A stretch of DNA of 64,000 nucleotides from Alteromonas australica (GTDB lineage Bacteria > Pseudomonadota > Gammaproteobacteria > Enterobacterales > Alteromonadaceae), in NCBI RefSeq assembly GCF_000730385.1, contig NZ_CP008849.1:1364001-1428000 (forward strand). The letters run 5' to 3'. Below are positions 1 to 8,901 of the stretch, one piece after another; position 1 is the stretch's first letter, and the number at the start of each line of letters is the position of its first letter. The position numbers were made by a program, and so were the translations under genes. Below the pieces are notes generated by a model. That model had not been told where the DNA came from. It saw nothing but the letters and a program-made list of their open reading frames with translations, and searched no databases.

Positions 1-135
1 AGTCAGGCTTGGCGTAGGGCAGGGGTGAGTTTTGGTATTGCGACCAGTGTGGAATGTGATTCTGCCAAAGACTGTATTTTCCTTGCCGATAAACGTATGT
101 ACCAATACAAATCAATAAATAAGAAACTGGCTTAA
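1..135 (+). CDS. GGDEF (diguanylate cyclase) domain protein, C-terminal end only
   Basis: The frame is open from base 1 and ends at TAA 133-135, giving the last 44 residues of a protein. The visible segment reads VSFGIA followed by LADKRMYQYK, which is the typical last beta-strand and last helix of a GGDEF domain that makes cyclic di-GMP. The catalytic GGDEF loop lies upstream of the window, so activity, sensor domains and full length cannot be judged. The next gene is on the other strand and converges on it with only 27 bases between them. Confidence 0.75.
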   Translation, partial: SQAWRRAGVSFGIATSVECDSAKDCIFLADKRMYQYKSINKKLA

Positions 136-162
136 CGGGTTGATGTTGCTCACACAGTACTC

Positions 163-2202
163 TTACTGTGTTGGAACGCGATAGGTTTGGTATAGGTCGC
201 TACTGTTAGCGGAAGAAGATTTTTGACTGGTGAGTACAATGTTTCCGTTCAACGAAAAATGCCCCTCTTGGCTCTGTATTGTGACAAAGGGCTTTTCCGA
301 TTGGTTTTTATAAAATTGAATTTGGTTCTGTTGCCTATCATAAAAGGCAATATGTTGACCACTTTTTCTCACGTTAAATTGCCTACCGTAGAAGGCGGGG
401 ACGTTTTCTTTAGGCATTGTAAAGGGAGTCGCGTTACCTCCGCTGTACCATTTGTCGTCCTGGTCTACCCATAACCAATTGTCTGCGAGTGCGTGGTACT
501 GAATACTTTTCCATTTAGGGGGTAAGCGCACCATTGAGTTATCTTCCAAATGGTACTCAACTACTTGCCATGTAGCATCCAGTTTCACACTAAAGGCAAG
601 AACCTTAGGAGACTTAAAAGACACCCCTCTATATTCTTTTTGCGGCAACGGTAACGGTTTGGCTTTCCCCGATTTCACATCTATCACATGTATGGCGTTT
701 AAGGTAAGCGCTGCTATTTTCCTTTGATCCGGTGACCACGCTAAATCTAAATAGTGTCTGCCATCTTCAAAGTGTGTAATTTTGCTTCGCTTTTGCGTAT
801 TACGGTTAAATAACCATAACTCTTCATTGCCAGAGCTTAAATTGACATAGGCAGCGTGGTTAGCATCTGGAGACAATACGGCGAGCCTTTCATCAACGCT
901 ATCGTTTAGCATCGACACTGACTGTTTGTCTGCCAAATTGTACTCATCTACGTTAACGTTATACGTAAAAGCGGTGAACACATAGTCCACCCCGTTACTG
1001 TGGCGCTCAGGTCTATGTAATTGAAGGGGGCCAGTAAATAGAACGGTTTTCTCTCTGCCATCAAGGGTATATTGAACAATGTCTCGGGCAGGGTGCTCTC
1101 CCATCAACACAACATGTTGACCATCATGAGACCAAATTCCGCAACAAATATAGGCGTTAAGTTTAAATAACAGGCTTAATTGCTGTGTTTCTAAATCGAG
1201 CTGATAGAAGCCTTCCCATTGTTGTTTGTCAGGTGAAGAAATAAGCAGTTTGTTTTCTGTCGGGTGGATATCAAATTGATTATTGCCGGCTAGGTGAATA
1301 TCAGGCTGAGGGAGCCATTGCGTTGTATTGTCGTCAAGGGAGAGCGAATATAGAGAGTAGGGCATGCCTTGTGCCTGAGACTCAGCAAAAATAAGTAAAT
1401 TGTCGTTGTGGGTGAATTTTATTCTGCCATAACTGCCTGGGTTACAGGTATAGATAAGCTTTGGGGCAGACATCGACATACCATTAAACTCGCGAATGAA
1501 ATATTGGCAGCTTTCCGGGTTACCCACTAAATAAACCAATTGAGTACCCGTGTCGTTCCAACTGGCTGGCCCAACGCCTTTTTCTTGTTCATGCTCAATT
1601 TCTACTTGTTCGCCAGACAGGGTGTTTTTCACATAAAGCCGAAACTTTTCACCATCATGGTTCATGTAGGTGAGGCGGACGCCATCGGCAGCAAAGCTTG
1701 GAAAATACTCACTGCCTTTATTCGATGTTATGGCTTTCGCTGACAGAACGGCGGGTGCTACAGACGGTTTCAAAAAAGAAAACCAAGCCAGAATGCATAT
1801 AGCGCAAAGCAGAAATATAAAGAGGTAACGCTGGGCTTTTGATTGTTTAGGTAAATGGGGCGTTTGCTGAGTGTCGCCGGTGTTAGCTGCAGTGATTTGG
1901 CTTGCGCCTGCAACAAATCGATAGCCTCTTTTGGGCACGGTGACAATAAACGCTGGATTACGCGCATCATCTTTGAGCGCTTTTCTAAGTTTAGTTACGA
2001 GTTTGCTAACGGTATTATCACTAACAAACCGACCCCGCCAAACCTCTTCCAATAATTGTGCTTTACTGACAACAAGGTTTTGATGGCGACAAAAGTAAGC
2101 TAAAAGTTCGCTTGTCATTGGCTCTAGTCGAACCGCACTATGTTCTTTGGTTAAGGTTTGTTGATGTTCACAAAACTCAAAACCTTTTATTTTCCAGCGC
2201 AT
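163..2202 (-). CDS. CadC/ToxR-type membrane-anchored transcriptional regulator with beta-propeller-like sensor domain
   Basis: The N-terminus is a winged-helix OmpR/PhoB-type DNA-binding domain (about 100 residues, containing RLEPMTSELLAY, EEVWRGRFVSDNTVSKLV and LRKAL). A single membrane helix follows (QRYLFIFLLCAICILAWFSFL), then about 530 residues with repeated WSxDGxxV or SPDxxxxA motifs typical of TolB/WD40-like propellers. This is the CadC/ToxR layout: a DNA-binding head in the cytoplasm and a periplasmic sensor. I chose ATG 2202 because the domain begins right after it and GGA precedes it by five bases. An upstream ATG at 2259 would add 19 residues. It is divergent from the peptidase gene at 2344 and is a plausible regulator of it. 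The signal sensed is unknown. Confidence 0.85.
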   Translation of the reverse strand: MRWKIKGFEFCEHQQTLTKEHSAVRLEPMTSELLAYFCRHQNLVVSKAQLLEEVWRGRFVSDNTVSKLVTKLRKALKDDARNPAFIVTVPKRGYRFVAGASQITAANTGDTQQTPHLPKQSKAQRYLFIFLLCAICILAWFSFLKPSVAPAVLSAKAITSNKGSEYFPSFAADGVRLTYMNHDGEKFRLYVKNTLSGEQVEIEHEQEKGVGPASWNDTGTQLVYLVGNPESCQYFIREFNGMSMSAPKLIYTCNPGSYGRIKFTHNDNLLIFAESQAQGMPYSLYSLSLDDNTTQWLPQPDIHLAGNNQFDIHPTENKLLISSPDKQQWEGFYQLDLETQQLSLLFKLNAYICCGIWSHDGQHVVLMGEHPARDIVQYTLDGREKTVLFTGPLQLHRPERHSNGVDYVFTAFTYNVNVDEYNLADKQSVSMLNDSVDERLAVLSPDANHAAYVNLSSGNEELWLFNRNTQKRSKITHFEDGRHYLDLAWSPDQRKIAALTLNAIHVIDVKSGKAKPLPLPQKEYRGVSFKSPKVLAFSVKLDATWQVVEYHLEDNSMVRLPPKWKSIQYHALADNWLWVDQDDKWYSGGNATPFTMPKENVPAFYGRQFNVRKSGQHIAFYDRQQNQIQFYKNQSEKPFVTIQSQEGHFSLNGNIVLTSQKSSSANSSDLYQTYRVPTQ

Positions 2203-2343
2203 ACTATTCCATTGTTGCCAAAAAAGTTCTTTTAAATCAAAGAAGTCACAAAAAGTCATAACTATTCATTTCATAGTCAGGACTTCACCTTACCCACTTT
2301 ATACAGTGAAACCACAATTACACTTTATAGAGATAGCACACGA
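2203..2343. promoter_or_regulatory. Short divergent intergenic region between regulator and S15 peptidase
   Basis: These 141 bases (84 if the longer regulator start is used) must hold both divergent promoters. No clear operator repeat was recognised. The layout suggests the CadC-type regulator acts on itself and on the peptidase; this is inference from gene order only. Confidence 0.35.
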
Positions 2344-4677
2344 ATGAAAAAAATAAGTCTCATGGCGGCGATGATCTATTTGATCAGTATATCACTAAAC
2401 TTTTTCCAAAATACTTACGCTGATACACACCCTGAAACCACGTACACAATGCCTGACATTATCGCATCTACCGATTTAAGTCAGGCAGATAACATTGAAA
2501 AAATACTGTCATCAGAAGAACTGAAAAGAGATTTGCGTGCATTTGCACGTTCTCTAACCCAGAGTGATATTGTGAAGCAAAGCCTGTTCAACAGAATAGC
2601 CTTGCTGTCTTTAAGGGATGAATTAGATCACATCAATGAAACGGTTACCCAATCTAACCTTGGTGTCGAATTTATTCACTATCAGTTGTTTCATCAAACG
2701 TGTTTGGCACTCAAGAACAAAACACGAACACAGCCAGCCTTCGCTGACGAAACGCAGGGGTTGCAGGGGTTAATAACACATCAATTTGAACGTCTCAGTG
2801 ACGAGGAGTTTGTGCAGATGTCGTTGGCCCTTGGGTGGTCAGTGCCCAATGCTGAACGCTATGTGGTGAACGTATACAAGCAGCTTCAGGGTAAGGGTTT
2901 ATTGTCACAAAGTGACATGATGAATATTGCGGTGAATACCCATTTGTATCATGTGCTGAATAGGGTGATCCCCGTTGCCAATAAAGTGATTAAGCAAGAG
3001 CAAGATAGGCGATTTATTATTCAACCTGACGTGTTGATAACCCTTGAAAATGACATCGAATTGTCGGCCACTATTGTCAGGCGCCGAGGCCAAAAAATGC
3101 CTAATACCACAGCGTTGCAATTCACTATTTATGCTGACGAAAAGGCGCATATAAAAACGGCCATGCACGCCGCTGCACATGGATACATTGGTATGGTAGC
3201 CAATTCACGGGGCAAGCGTTCAAGCAGTAATGCTATTGTTCCTTGGGAGCACGAAGGAGAAGATGCGGCCGCGCTTATTCATTGGATAACCAAGCAGCAG
3301 TGGAGCAATAAGAATGTGGTTATGTATGGCGGCAGCTACAATGGTTTTACGCAATGGGCAACGGCTAAGCATATGCCAAAAGGGCTGAAAGCAATGGCAC
3401 CTTATGTGGCGGCAAATTTGATCACTGGCTTGCCTTATGAAAATAACATTGCCTTAACCGGAAATTTCCAATGGCCGCTATATGTAACCAATAATAAGAC
3501 GGTAGACAATAGCGTTTATAACGATTGGCAGCGCACAAACGCGGTTATCTCTGAGTTATACACCAGCGGTCGGCCCATGGTAGATATCGATGACATAGCA
3601 AACAGGCCTAGCCCTTGGTTACAAAAATGGTTAGCACACCCAGAAGATGATGCCTTTTATCAGCGTATGGTTCCCCATCAGGAGGAATACAAAGCGATAG
3701 ACGTCCCGGTATTAACCATTACTGGGTACTTTGAAGGGGGGCAAATTTCAGCCCTTAACTATTTAAATGAACACTATAAATACAATGACCAGGCCAACCA
3801 CACGTTATTAATTGGCCCATATAACCATTGGTCGGCACAAAATAAACCCCGCTCGCATCATGGGAATTATAAGCTTGACCCTGTGGCACTTGAAAAAGAC
3901 ACGGAAGAAGTGGTTTTTGCGTGGTTTGATCACCTGTTGAAGGGAGCAAAAAAACCAACGTTAGTGCAAAGTAAGGTGAATTATCAAGTTATGGGGGCGA
4001 ATGAATGGCGGTTTGCCGACTCGCTGCGTGAGTTGAATCAACACACGGTAAGCTTTTACATACAAAAAAACACGCCGAATAAGATGCAAACATATTCGCT
4101 AGGCCGCGTTGTGCCATTACGCTCGCAGCAATACATCGAACAGGTTATTGATTTAGCTGACAGAAGCGAGCAACGAAACCTGGCGCCTAGACAGGTTATT
4201 GGCAGCCGCATCGACAAGCAAGGTGGGATACAAATAGAAACCGACGTGTTCGAACAAGATATGGAATTAACCGGGGCTATCACAGGCTATTTCGATATTG
4301 AGGTTAATAAACACGATGTTGATATTGGTTTTAATTATTATGAAGTGACCAGAAATGGCGAAGTAATTCACCTCAATAATTATCGCAGTAGAGCGAGTTA
4401 TGCCGACGATATGGGCAGCAGAAGGTTGCTTACTCCCCACAAAAAGCGGCGCGTTCCAATTGTGAATGCACGTTTTACGTCAAAGCTTATCGAAAAAGGC
4501 AGTAAACTCGTTTTGGTTTTAAATGTGAATAAGAATATGGACGCTCAGGTAAACTTAGGGACGGGGAAATCAGTCAATCACGAGGATATTTCACAAGCGG
4601 GTGAACCATTAACACTGAAATGGTATTTATCGTCACAAATCAATCTTCCCCTTAAGCCATGGGTGAAGAGCGAATAA
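2344..4677 (+). CDS. CocE/NonD-type hydrolase, S15 (X-Pro dipeptidyl-peptidase) family, exported
   Basis: A 777-residue protein with an N-terminal signal peptide (MKKISLMAAMIYLISISLNF). An extra alpha-helical region of about 200 residues precedes an alpha/beta-hydrolase domain. The nucleophile motif GGSYNGFTQW puts the catalytic serine at residue 331. Downstream, GYFEGGQ and the IGPYNHWS segment match the acid and histidine regions of the family, and a C-terminal jelly-roll of the X-Pro dipeptidyl-peptidase C type follows. The family cleaves dipeptides after proline, or esters and amides such as cocaine or glutaryl-7-ACA; the substrate here cannot be told. It is expected in the periplasm. It is divergent from a CadC-type regulator and probably controlled by it. 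Confidence 0.85.
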   Translation: MKKISLMAAMIYLISISLNFFQNTYADTHPETTYTMPDIIASTDLSQADNIEKILSSEELKRDLRAFARSLTQSDIVKQSLFNRIALLSLRDELDHINETVTQSNLGVEFIHYQLFHQTCLALKNKTRTQPAFADETQGLQGLITHQFERLSDEEFVQMSLALGWSVPNAERYVVNVYKQLQGKGLLSQSDMMNIAVNTHLYHVLNRVIPVANKVIKQEQDRRFIIQPDVLITLENDIELSATIVRRRGQKMPNTTALQFTIYADEKAHIKTAMHAAAHGYIGMVANSRGKRSSSNAIVPWEHEGEDAAALIHWITKQQWSNKNVVMYGGSYNGFTQWATAKHMPKGLKAMAPYVAANLITGLPYENNIALTGNFQWPLYVTNNKTVDNSVYNDWQRTNAVISELYTSGRPMVDIDDIANRPSPWLQKWLAHPEDDAFYQRMVPHQEEYKAIDVPVLTITGYFEGGQISALNYLNEHYKYNDQANHTLLIGPYNHWSAQNKPRSHHGNYKLDPVALEKDTEEVVFAWFDHLLKGAKKPTLVQSKVNYQVMGANEWRFADSLRELNQHTVSFYIQKNTPNKMQTYSLGRVVPLRSQQYIEQVIDLADRSEQRNLAPRQVIGSRIDKQGGIQIETDVFEQDMELTGAITGYFDIEVNKHDVDIGFNYYEVTRNGEVIHLNNYRSRASYADDMGSRRLLTPHKKRRVPIVNARFTSKLIEKGSKLVLVLNVNKNMDAQVNLGTGKSVNHEDISQAGEPLTLKWYLSSQINLPLKPWVKSE

Positions 4678-4697
4678 ATCGTACTTCACCCATGGCT
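4655..4697. repeat. 14-bp perfect inverted repeat spanning the peptidase stop codon
   Basis: AGCCATGGGTGAAG at 4655-4668 is exactly repeated in inverse form at 4684-4697, with a 15-base loop containing the TAA stop. No T-run follows, so it is not a standard intrinsic terminator. It could protect the 3' end of the mRNA or act as a bidirectional hairpin. Confidence 0.6.
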
Positions 4698-4885
4698 GTT
4701 GGATGAAAAAAGTTGTGATTATTTCTTGGCCGCTGCGAATAATGAGATAACAACATTTGATAAGAGGTATCTGGCGGCTAAAAAAAACGTAGTGGAGAAG
4801 TGTATATAGAGGGGTTGCGAGCCCACATATTCATAAATACGAGTATGTGATTGGACTTTGGTAACGGATGGAGTGGCGAGCGTGA

Positions 4886-5392
4886 ATGAACAAACCTAAG
4901 AAAACGCTTTTTGCTGAAGCTATGGAGCAACATAAGGGCATTGTATTTAAAATTGTGAATTCATATTGCCAAAATCGAGATGAGCGGCAAGACCTTGCGC
5001 AAGAAATACTGACAACCATGTGGCTTGCTTATGATAACTACGACAACGAACACAAATTTTCTACCTGGATGTACCGCATTGCATTAAATGTCGCCATTTC
5101 TTACTACCGCAAAGACAGTAAGCGAATAGGCAGAGCAAGTGAAGATGAAGAATGTCTTGTTCACATTGCTGACTTCTCACAACAAGAAGAGCGAAGCGAG
5201 GAGGTGATGTTGCTATATCGATTCATAGGGCAACTGGATACGTTGAATAAAGCCATCATGCTGCTTTATTTGGAAAGTGAGCCGTATGACAGCATCGCAC
5301 ATAGTTTGGGAATAAGTAAAACCAATGTCGCTACACGCATTAGCCGAATTAAAGAGACATTAAAAAAACAGTTTGAATCACAGGATGTTTAA
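4886..5392 (+). CDS. ECF-type RNA polymerase sigma-70 family factor
   Basis: A 168-residue protein with sigma region 2 (RDERQDLAQEILTTMWLAYD, then FSTWMYRIALNVAISYYRK) and a region 4 helix-turn-helix near residues 120-160 (ISKTNVATRISRIKETL). The length is normal for an ECF sigma factor. It ends one base before the start of the following membrane protein gene, so the two are surely co-transcribed. ECF factors are usually held inactive by a membrane partner encoded next to them, which fits the downstream gene. The regulon is unknown. Confidence 0.88.
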   Translation: MNKPKKTLFAEAMEQHKGIVFKIVNSYCQNRDERQDLAQEILTTMWLAYDNYDNEHKFSTWMYRIALNVAISYYRKDSKRIGRASEDEECLVHIADFSQQEERSEEVMLLYRFIGQLDTLNKAIMLLYLESEPYDSIAHSLGISKTNVATRISRIKETLKKQFESQDV

Positions 5393-5393
5393 T

Positions 5394-6050
5394 ATGAATT
5401 TAGATAACTTCAAAGAAACGTGGCAGCAACAAAATAGCGATACAGCAGCCATTACGATTAACCAAACAATGCTGACCGATATGAAAGTAAATAAACAAAT
5501 GAAAGCGCTCAATAATATGAAGTGGGCGCGAATTATTGAGGGTGTCGCGTTCTTCGCTATTATTGTTCTTTTGGGGCAGTATATCGCTACTGACTTTAGT
5601 CTTTCAGCGCCCACCATATCGGCCGTTGTTTTAACTATTTTTGCTATTGTTGGGCTGGCGGGAAACATTGGTCAAATCGTGCTAATTTCAAAAATTGATT
5701 ACGCCAAGCCGGTTAGCCAGCTGCAAAAAGATATTTACCGGGTCTGTTCACATAAACTACAACTGACTAAGCTGTTATTGATGTCAGTACCTTTTTATCT
5801 GGCGTATGTATTTATAGGGTTCGATGTACTGGTGGGAATTGACTTGTTTCCACATTTAGAGCAACACATGATTTGGATTTATTCTTTATCATCACTACTG
5901 CTTTTAGCTGTAACCACCACGCTGCTAACTAAATTACACTACGACAATATTGAGATTTCATGGGTTAAAAACACCATTAGAGTTATTGTGGGAGAGCGTT
6001 TAGTCAATATGGCTCAATTTATTAATAATATTGAATCTACCCACCGCTAA
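5394..6050 (+). CDS. Four-helix membrane protein, probable anti-sigma partner
   Basis: A 218-residue protein starting at ATG 5394, with AGGA eight bases upstream; the reading frame also contains an upstream TTG at 5373 that is less likely. About 45 hydrophilic residues (FKETWQQQ at the start) are followed by four hydrophobic helices (near IIEGVAFFAIIVLLGQYIA, TISAVVLTIFAIVGLAGNIG, LLLMSVPFYLAYVFIGFDV and WIYSLSSLLLLAVTTTLL). A short cytoplasmic tail follows. The fold and the tight linkage to an ECF sigma gene suggest an anti-sigma role, but no named family is certain. The segment from 5514 to past its terminator is duplicated at 8908-9527. Confidence 0.75.
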   Translation: MNLDNFKETWQQQNSDTAAITINQTMLTDMKVNKQMKALNNMKWARIIEGVAFFAIIVLLGQYIATDFSLSAPTISAVVLTIFAIVGLAGNIGQIVLISKIDYAKPVSQLQKDIYRVCSHKLQLTKLLLMSVPFYLAYVFIGFDVLVGIDLFPHLEQHMIWIYSLSSLLLLAVTTTLLTKLHYDNIEISWVKNTIRVIVGERLVNMAQFINNIESTHR

Positions 6051-6129
6051 CCGCCACGCTGTGGTTCTACTCTTCTAGCCTTAACGCCAATGCAGTACGC
6101 AGACAGCTTAAGGCTGGGTTTATTTTTTA
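5514..6129 (+). repeat. Direct repeat copy 1: 3' part of sigma-partner gene plus terminator
   Basis: From AATATGAAGTGGGCG onward this stretch recurs almost base for base at 8908-9527, including the downstream hairpin. The two copies bracket about 2.8 kb of mosaic DNA. Differences are scattered point changes plus a short GCTAACC length change after the stop codon. Confidence 0.9.
6077..6129 (+). terminator. Intrinsic terminator of the sigma/membrane-protein operon
   Basis: AGCCTTAA at 6077-6084 pairs with TTAAGGCT at 6108-6115, with partial pairing inside the loop. It is followed by a T-rich run (GGGTTTATTTTTT). The same hairpin is present in the second copy at 9478. Confidence 0.7.
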
Positions 6130-6139
6130 CCACATGAGA

Positions 6140-6520
6140 TTAGGCGTTGAGGCTCAGTTGCCAGTACCCAACATCTAACCACTGATCAAATTTAAAGCCT
6201 ACCTTAGAAAAATGCGCAACTTTTACCATACCTAGTTTTTCATGCAAGCCAACACTCGCTGGATTTGGCAAGGTTACGCCACCAATGACACTGTTTATTC
6301 CTAGAGTTTTCAGCTTATTAAGGAGCGACGTGTATAACACTGTACCTAAGCCTTTTCGTTGAAACTCATTAGAAAGGTAAATTGTTGACTCTACAGAAAA
6401 GCGATAAGCGCTTCGTTCCTTCCATTTCGTAGCATACGGATACCCAATAATCGTCTCGTCTATCACTGCCACAATACATGGCAAATTAGCCTCTACTACT
6501 TTTTTTAGCTGAATAGACTA
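6140..6520 (-). pseudogene. GNAT N-acetyltransferase, 5'-truncated
   Basis: Minus-strand frame with the second half of a phosphinothricin/Pat-like GNAT domain: LPCIVAVIDETIIGYPYA, then YRFSVESTIYLS, then the acetyl-CoA loop FQRKGLGTVLY. The C-terminus is complete (LHEKLGMVKVAHFSKVGFKFDQWLDVGYWQ). The expected first 40 or so residues are missing. The frame can be followed upstream to about 6520, where it meets a TAG; the only start near there is TTG 6484. The break lies close to the IS91-type remnant. Probably non-functional debris from the insertion. Confidence 0.7.
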
Positions 6521-6606
6521 TAAAGCGACAATTAACTTGAACGGTTCGCTAGCACCGAACAGGAGTAGGTTTGTAGTTTGTTTAACCCATTCGTGGTTAT
6601 CAGCCA

Positions 6607-7158
6607 GGTCATGCAGGCGTGTTCGCCGATAGTCACCAATCAGACAAGCTAGAACGACTTTGCCGATATATTGCACGACCGGCCATCAGTGAGCAACGAT
6701 TGAGTATGACGAATGCAGGTAAGGTGCGTTATGAACTCAAAACGCCCTACAAGGACGGCACCACCCACGTATTTTTCACTCCACTGGATTTTATAGGCAA
6801 ACTAGTGGGACTCGTGCCACCGCCCAGACTCAACTTGACTCGCTTTTATGGCGTATTCGCGCCCAATAGCAATGAGCGTGCGCAGGTTACGGCTTCACAA
6901 AGAGGAAAGAACAGTCCGAAATTAGCCGAGAATGTAGAAGGTAGTGATAAGCCGTATCATGCAAGAAGCATGAGTTGGGCACAGAGACTCAAGCGAGTCT
7001 TTAATATAGATATTACTGTTTGTGAGGCGTGTGACAAGACCCATGTAAAGATTATTGCTTGCATTACACAGCCCAACATTATTCATAAAACATTAGCGTA
7101 TTTGGATAAACAAGGCTCTTCTTTCACTGCCAATTCAACCAGAGCGTCACCTTTTTAA
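6607..7158 (+). mobile_element. IS91-family transposase remnant (C-terminal part)
   Basis: The frame reads HAGVFADSHQSDKLERLCRYIARP, then a DGTTHVFFTPLDFIGKL and VPPPRLNLTRFYGVFAPNS segment, then MSWAQRLKRVFNIDI with CEAC. This is the C-terminal third to half of an IS91/Y2-type rolling-circle transposase. The N-terminal zinc-binding part and most of the catalytic tyrosine region are absent. Similarity starts abruptly near 6607; the longest start-to-stop frame is GTG 6619 to 7158. No ori or ter ends of the element were identified. Such elements transpose one-ended and can carry neighbouring genes, which may explain the mosaic around it. Confidence 0.75.
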
Positions 7159-7483
7159 AATTCAGAGCCAAAAACGATAGTAGATGATTACACTATTCAA
7201 AGAGACTTTGATTTTGGTGCATAACATAAAAAGCAAAGATGCTTTTTCTTAGGTAGGTTAAGTTGCATTCCACAATAAATATTTCAGTACCAATGGTCAG
7301 CTAAATCAATAACGCCAATGCTACCCTGTTCTCAAATTTCATCGATAAGCGTAACCAACGACCACTAGACCACACCAAAATATAACTGCGACAAAGGGGA
7401 GTAGATAGTGTTAATTTGACTTATACTTTCACTATAAATACTGCTATAGTTAATTTGATTAAACTTGATTAAAAAAAGTAACC
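7159..7483. other. Non-coding stretch between IS91 remnant and acyltransferase
   Basis: There is no supported gene in this AT-rich stretch. It contains one terminator-like hairpin at 7228-7247 (AAAAAGCA, AAGA loop, TGCTTTTT). It presumably carries the promoter of the acyltransferase, but no well-spaced -35/-10 pair was recognised. Confidence 0.5.
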
Positions 7484-8641
7484 ATGGAAGCGTTTATTGT
7501 TCTTTCTAGTTTTGCCATCGCAATACTAACTGCAAAATCCTTTATTCGATTTTTTCCATCAATTCTTCCTCCTCAATATGGCCGTTTGGTAACATTAGAT
7601 GGTCTAAGAGGTTTTTTGGCATTTTCCGTTTTTATTCATCATTTCGTAATCACCTATTATTGGAAAGTCGATGGGGTTTGGCGACGCCCGGAAAGTGATA
7701 TTTATCAAAATTTTGGTAAAGTGGGAGTGGTACTATTTTTCATGATTACTGGTTTTTTGTTCATAGACCGACTTATTTCAAAAAAGAAAGTTAATTGGTT
7801 TTTTCTTTTTAAATCAAGATTATTTCGAATTCAGCCTTTATATTTTTTCGCTCTCATAATAGTTTTAATTTTGTCACTCAAAAACACTAACTTTCAGATT
7901 GGTGATTGGCAAAGTTTTTTTAAAGATATCGTCTTGTGGCTATTATTCTATGGCCGGTCAATTAACGAATTTGCTGATTCGAAACGAATAATTGCATCAG
8001 TAGATTGGACTTTAAAATACGAATGGCTTTTTTACCTCTCTTTACCTTTAATACAACTTGTATTTAAAAGTAAAATATTAACTCTTATGATATTTTTTGG
8101 TGGGGTGTTATATTTATTTCTCTACCCATTAGAAGTGCTAGGAATAAGCTCTAAGTTTTTTCTCTACTTTTTATTTGGGGGGCTTACAGCGTACTTACTA
8201 AAAACCCTTAGAAACGATTTTAACTATGATTCAACGTCTGTATCCATCGCGACCTTAATTCTTATTTTAATTATTACCCTATACCCCCGCACTTTAGACC
8301 TAGCACATTCCATACTAATATTTGTCTTATTTTTTCTCATTACTAACGGAAATTCAATTTTCGGTATTCTTCGGTGGAAAAGCTGCAGAGTACTTGGTGA
8401 AGCAAGTTATAGCATATATTTGCTGCATGGGATTGTTCTGTACGTGCTGTTCACTGAGATAGAGTTAGTTGACTTTAAAACAGCGTCTTTTATTGAATAT
8501 TTGACAATACTTCCAATAGTATCAATTATCGTAGTTATTTTTTCTTGCTTGACATTTTTAACAATAGAACAGCCTTTCATCAAGCTGGGGAAATCAGGCG
8601 TTAAGAAAAAGCAAAATACAGTTAGTAGACCGACCAATTAA
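7484..8641 (+). CDS. Acyltransferase 3 family membrane protein (OafA/YrhL type)
   Basis: A 385-residue polytopic membrane protein. It has the family opening LDGLRGFLAFSVFIHHF (conserved LDxxRGxAAxxVxxxH) near residues 38-55, KVGVVLFFMITGFLF near 85-100 and a C-terminal LGEASYSIYLLHGIVLY segment. These enzymes O-acylate surface sugars such as O-antigen, capsule or Nod-type glycans, using cytoplasmic acyl-CoA. The codons are clearly more AT-rich than the flanking genes, and the gene sits between truncated genes inside a repeat-bounded insert, so recent transfer is likely. Its 3' end overlaps the end of the convergent glutaminase fragment. Confidence 0.85.
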   Translation: MEAFIVLSSFAIAILTAKSFIRFFPSILPPQYGRLVTLDGLRGFLAFSVFIHHFVITYYWKVDGVWRRPESDIYQNFGKVGVVLFFMITGFLFIDRLISKKKVNWFFLFKSRLFRIQPLYFFALIIVLILSLKNTNFQIGDWQSFFKDIVLWLLFYGRSINEFADSKRIIASVDWTLKYEWLFYLSLPLIQLVFKSKILTLMIFFGGVLYLFLYPLEVLGISSKFFLYFLFGGLTAYLLKTLRNDFNYDSTSVSIATLILILIITLYPRTLDLAHSILIFVLFFLITNGNSIFGILRWKSCRVLGEASYSIYLLHGIVLYVLFTEIELVDFKTASFIEYLTILPIVSIIVVIFSCLTFLTIEQPFIKLGKSGVKKKQNTVSRPTN

Positions 8642-8895
8642 TGCGCTTGCTCAATGACGTAAGCGCAGCTACACCTAAATGAGAGTTCCCCACCGCGTTT
8701 AGCGCGGGAGAAAAAACACATATAGAAAAGCGACCAGGTATCACGGCAATTACTCCCCCGCCAACCCCGCTTTTCCCAGGTAAACCAACCTTAAAGGCAA
8801 AACTCCCCGCTTCGTCGTACATACCGCTTGTAGCTAACAACGCATTAACTTGACGATTTTGGTCTGGGTTTAGTACCTGTTCGTCGGCACATTTA
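8622..8895 (-). pseudogene. glsA: Glutaminase C-terminal fragment
   Basis: Minus-strand residues NRQVNALLATSGMYDEAGSF, then FKVGLPGKSGVGGGVIAVIPG, then SPALNAVGNSHLGVAAL match the last 80-90 residues of bacterial glutaminase A (L-glutamine to L-glutamate plus ammonia). The frame runs on upstream into antisense of the duplicated membrane gene and has no start or catalytic serine region of its own. It is therefore a decapitated fragment. The break at about 8895 coincides with the edge of the duplicated segment. The TAA at 8622-8624 overlaps the acyltransferase 3' end. Confidence 0.85.
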
Positions 8896-8901
8896 GGGGA
8901 A

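Noticed and set aside
5378-5668. Minus-strand frame opposite the sigma-partner gene
   Set aside because: Shadow of the membrane protein coding sequence.
7416-7450. TTGACT with TATAAA/TATAGT as acyltransferase promoter
   Set aside because: Spacers of 11 or 23 bases are outside the normal range.
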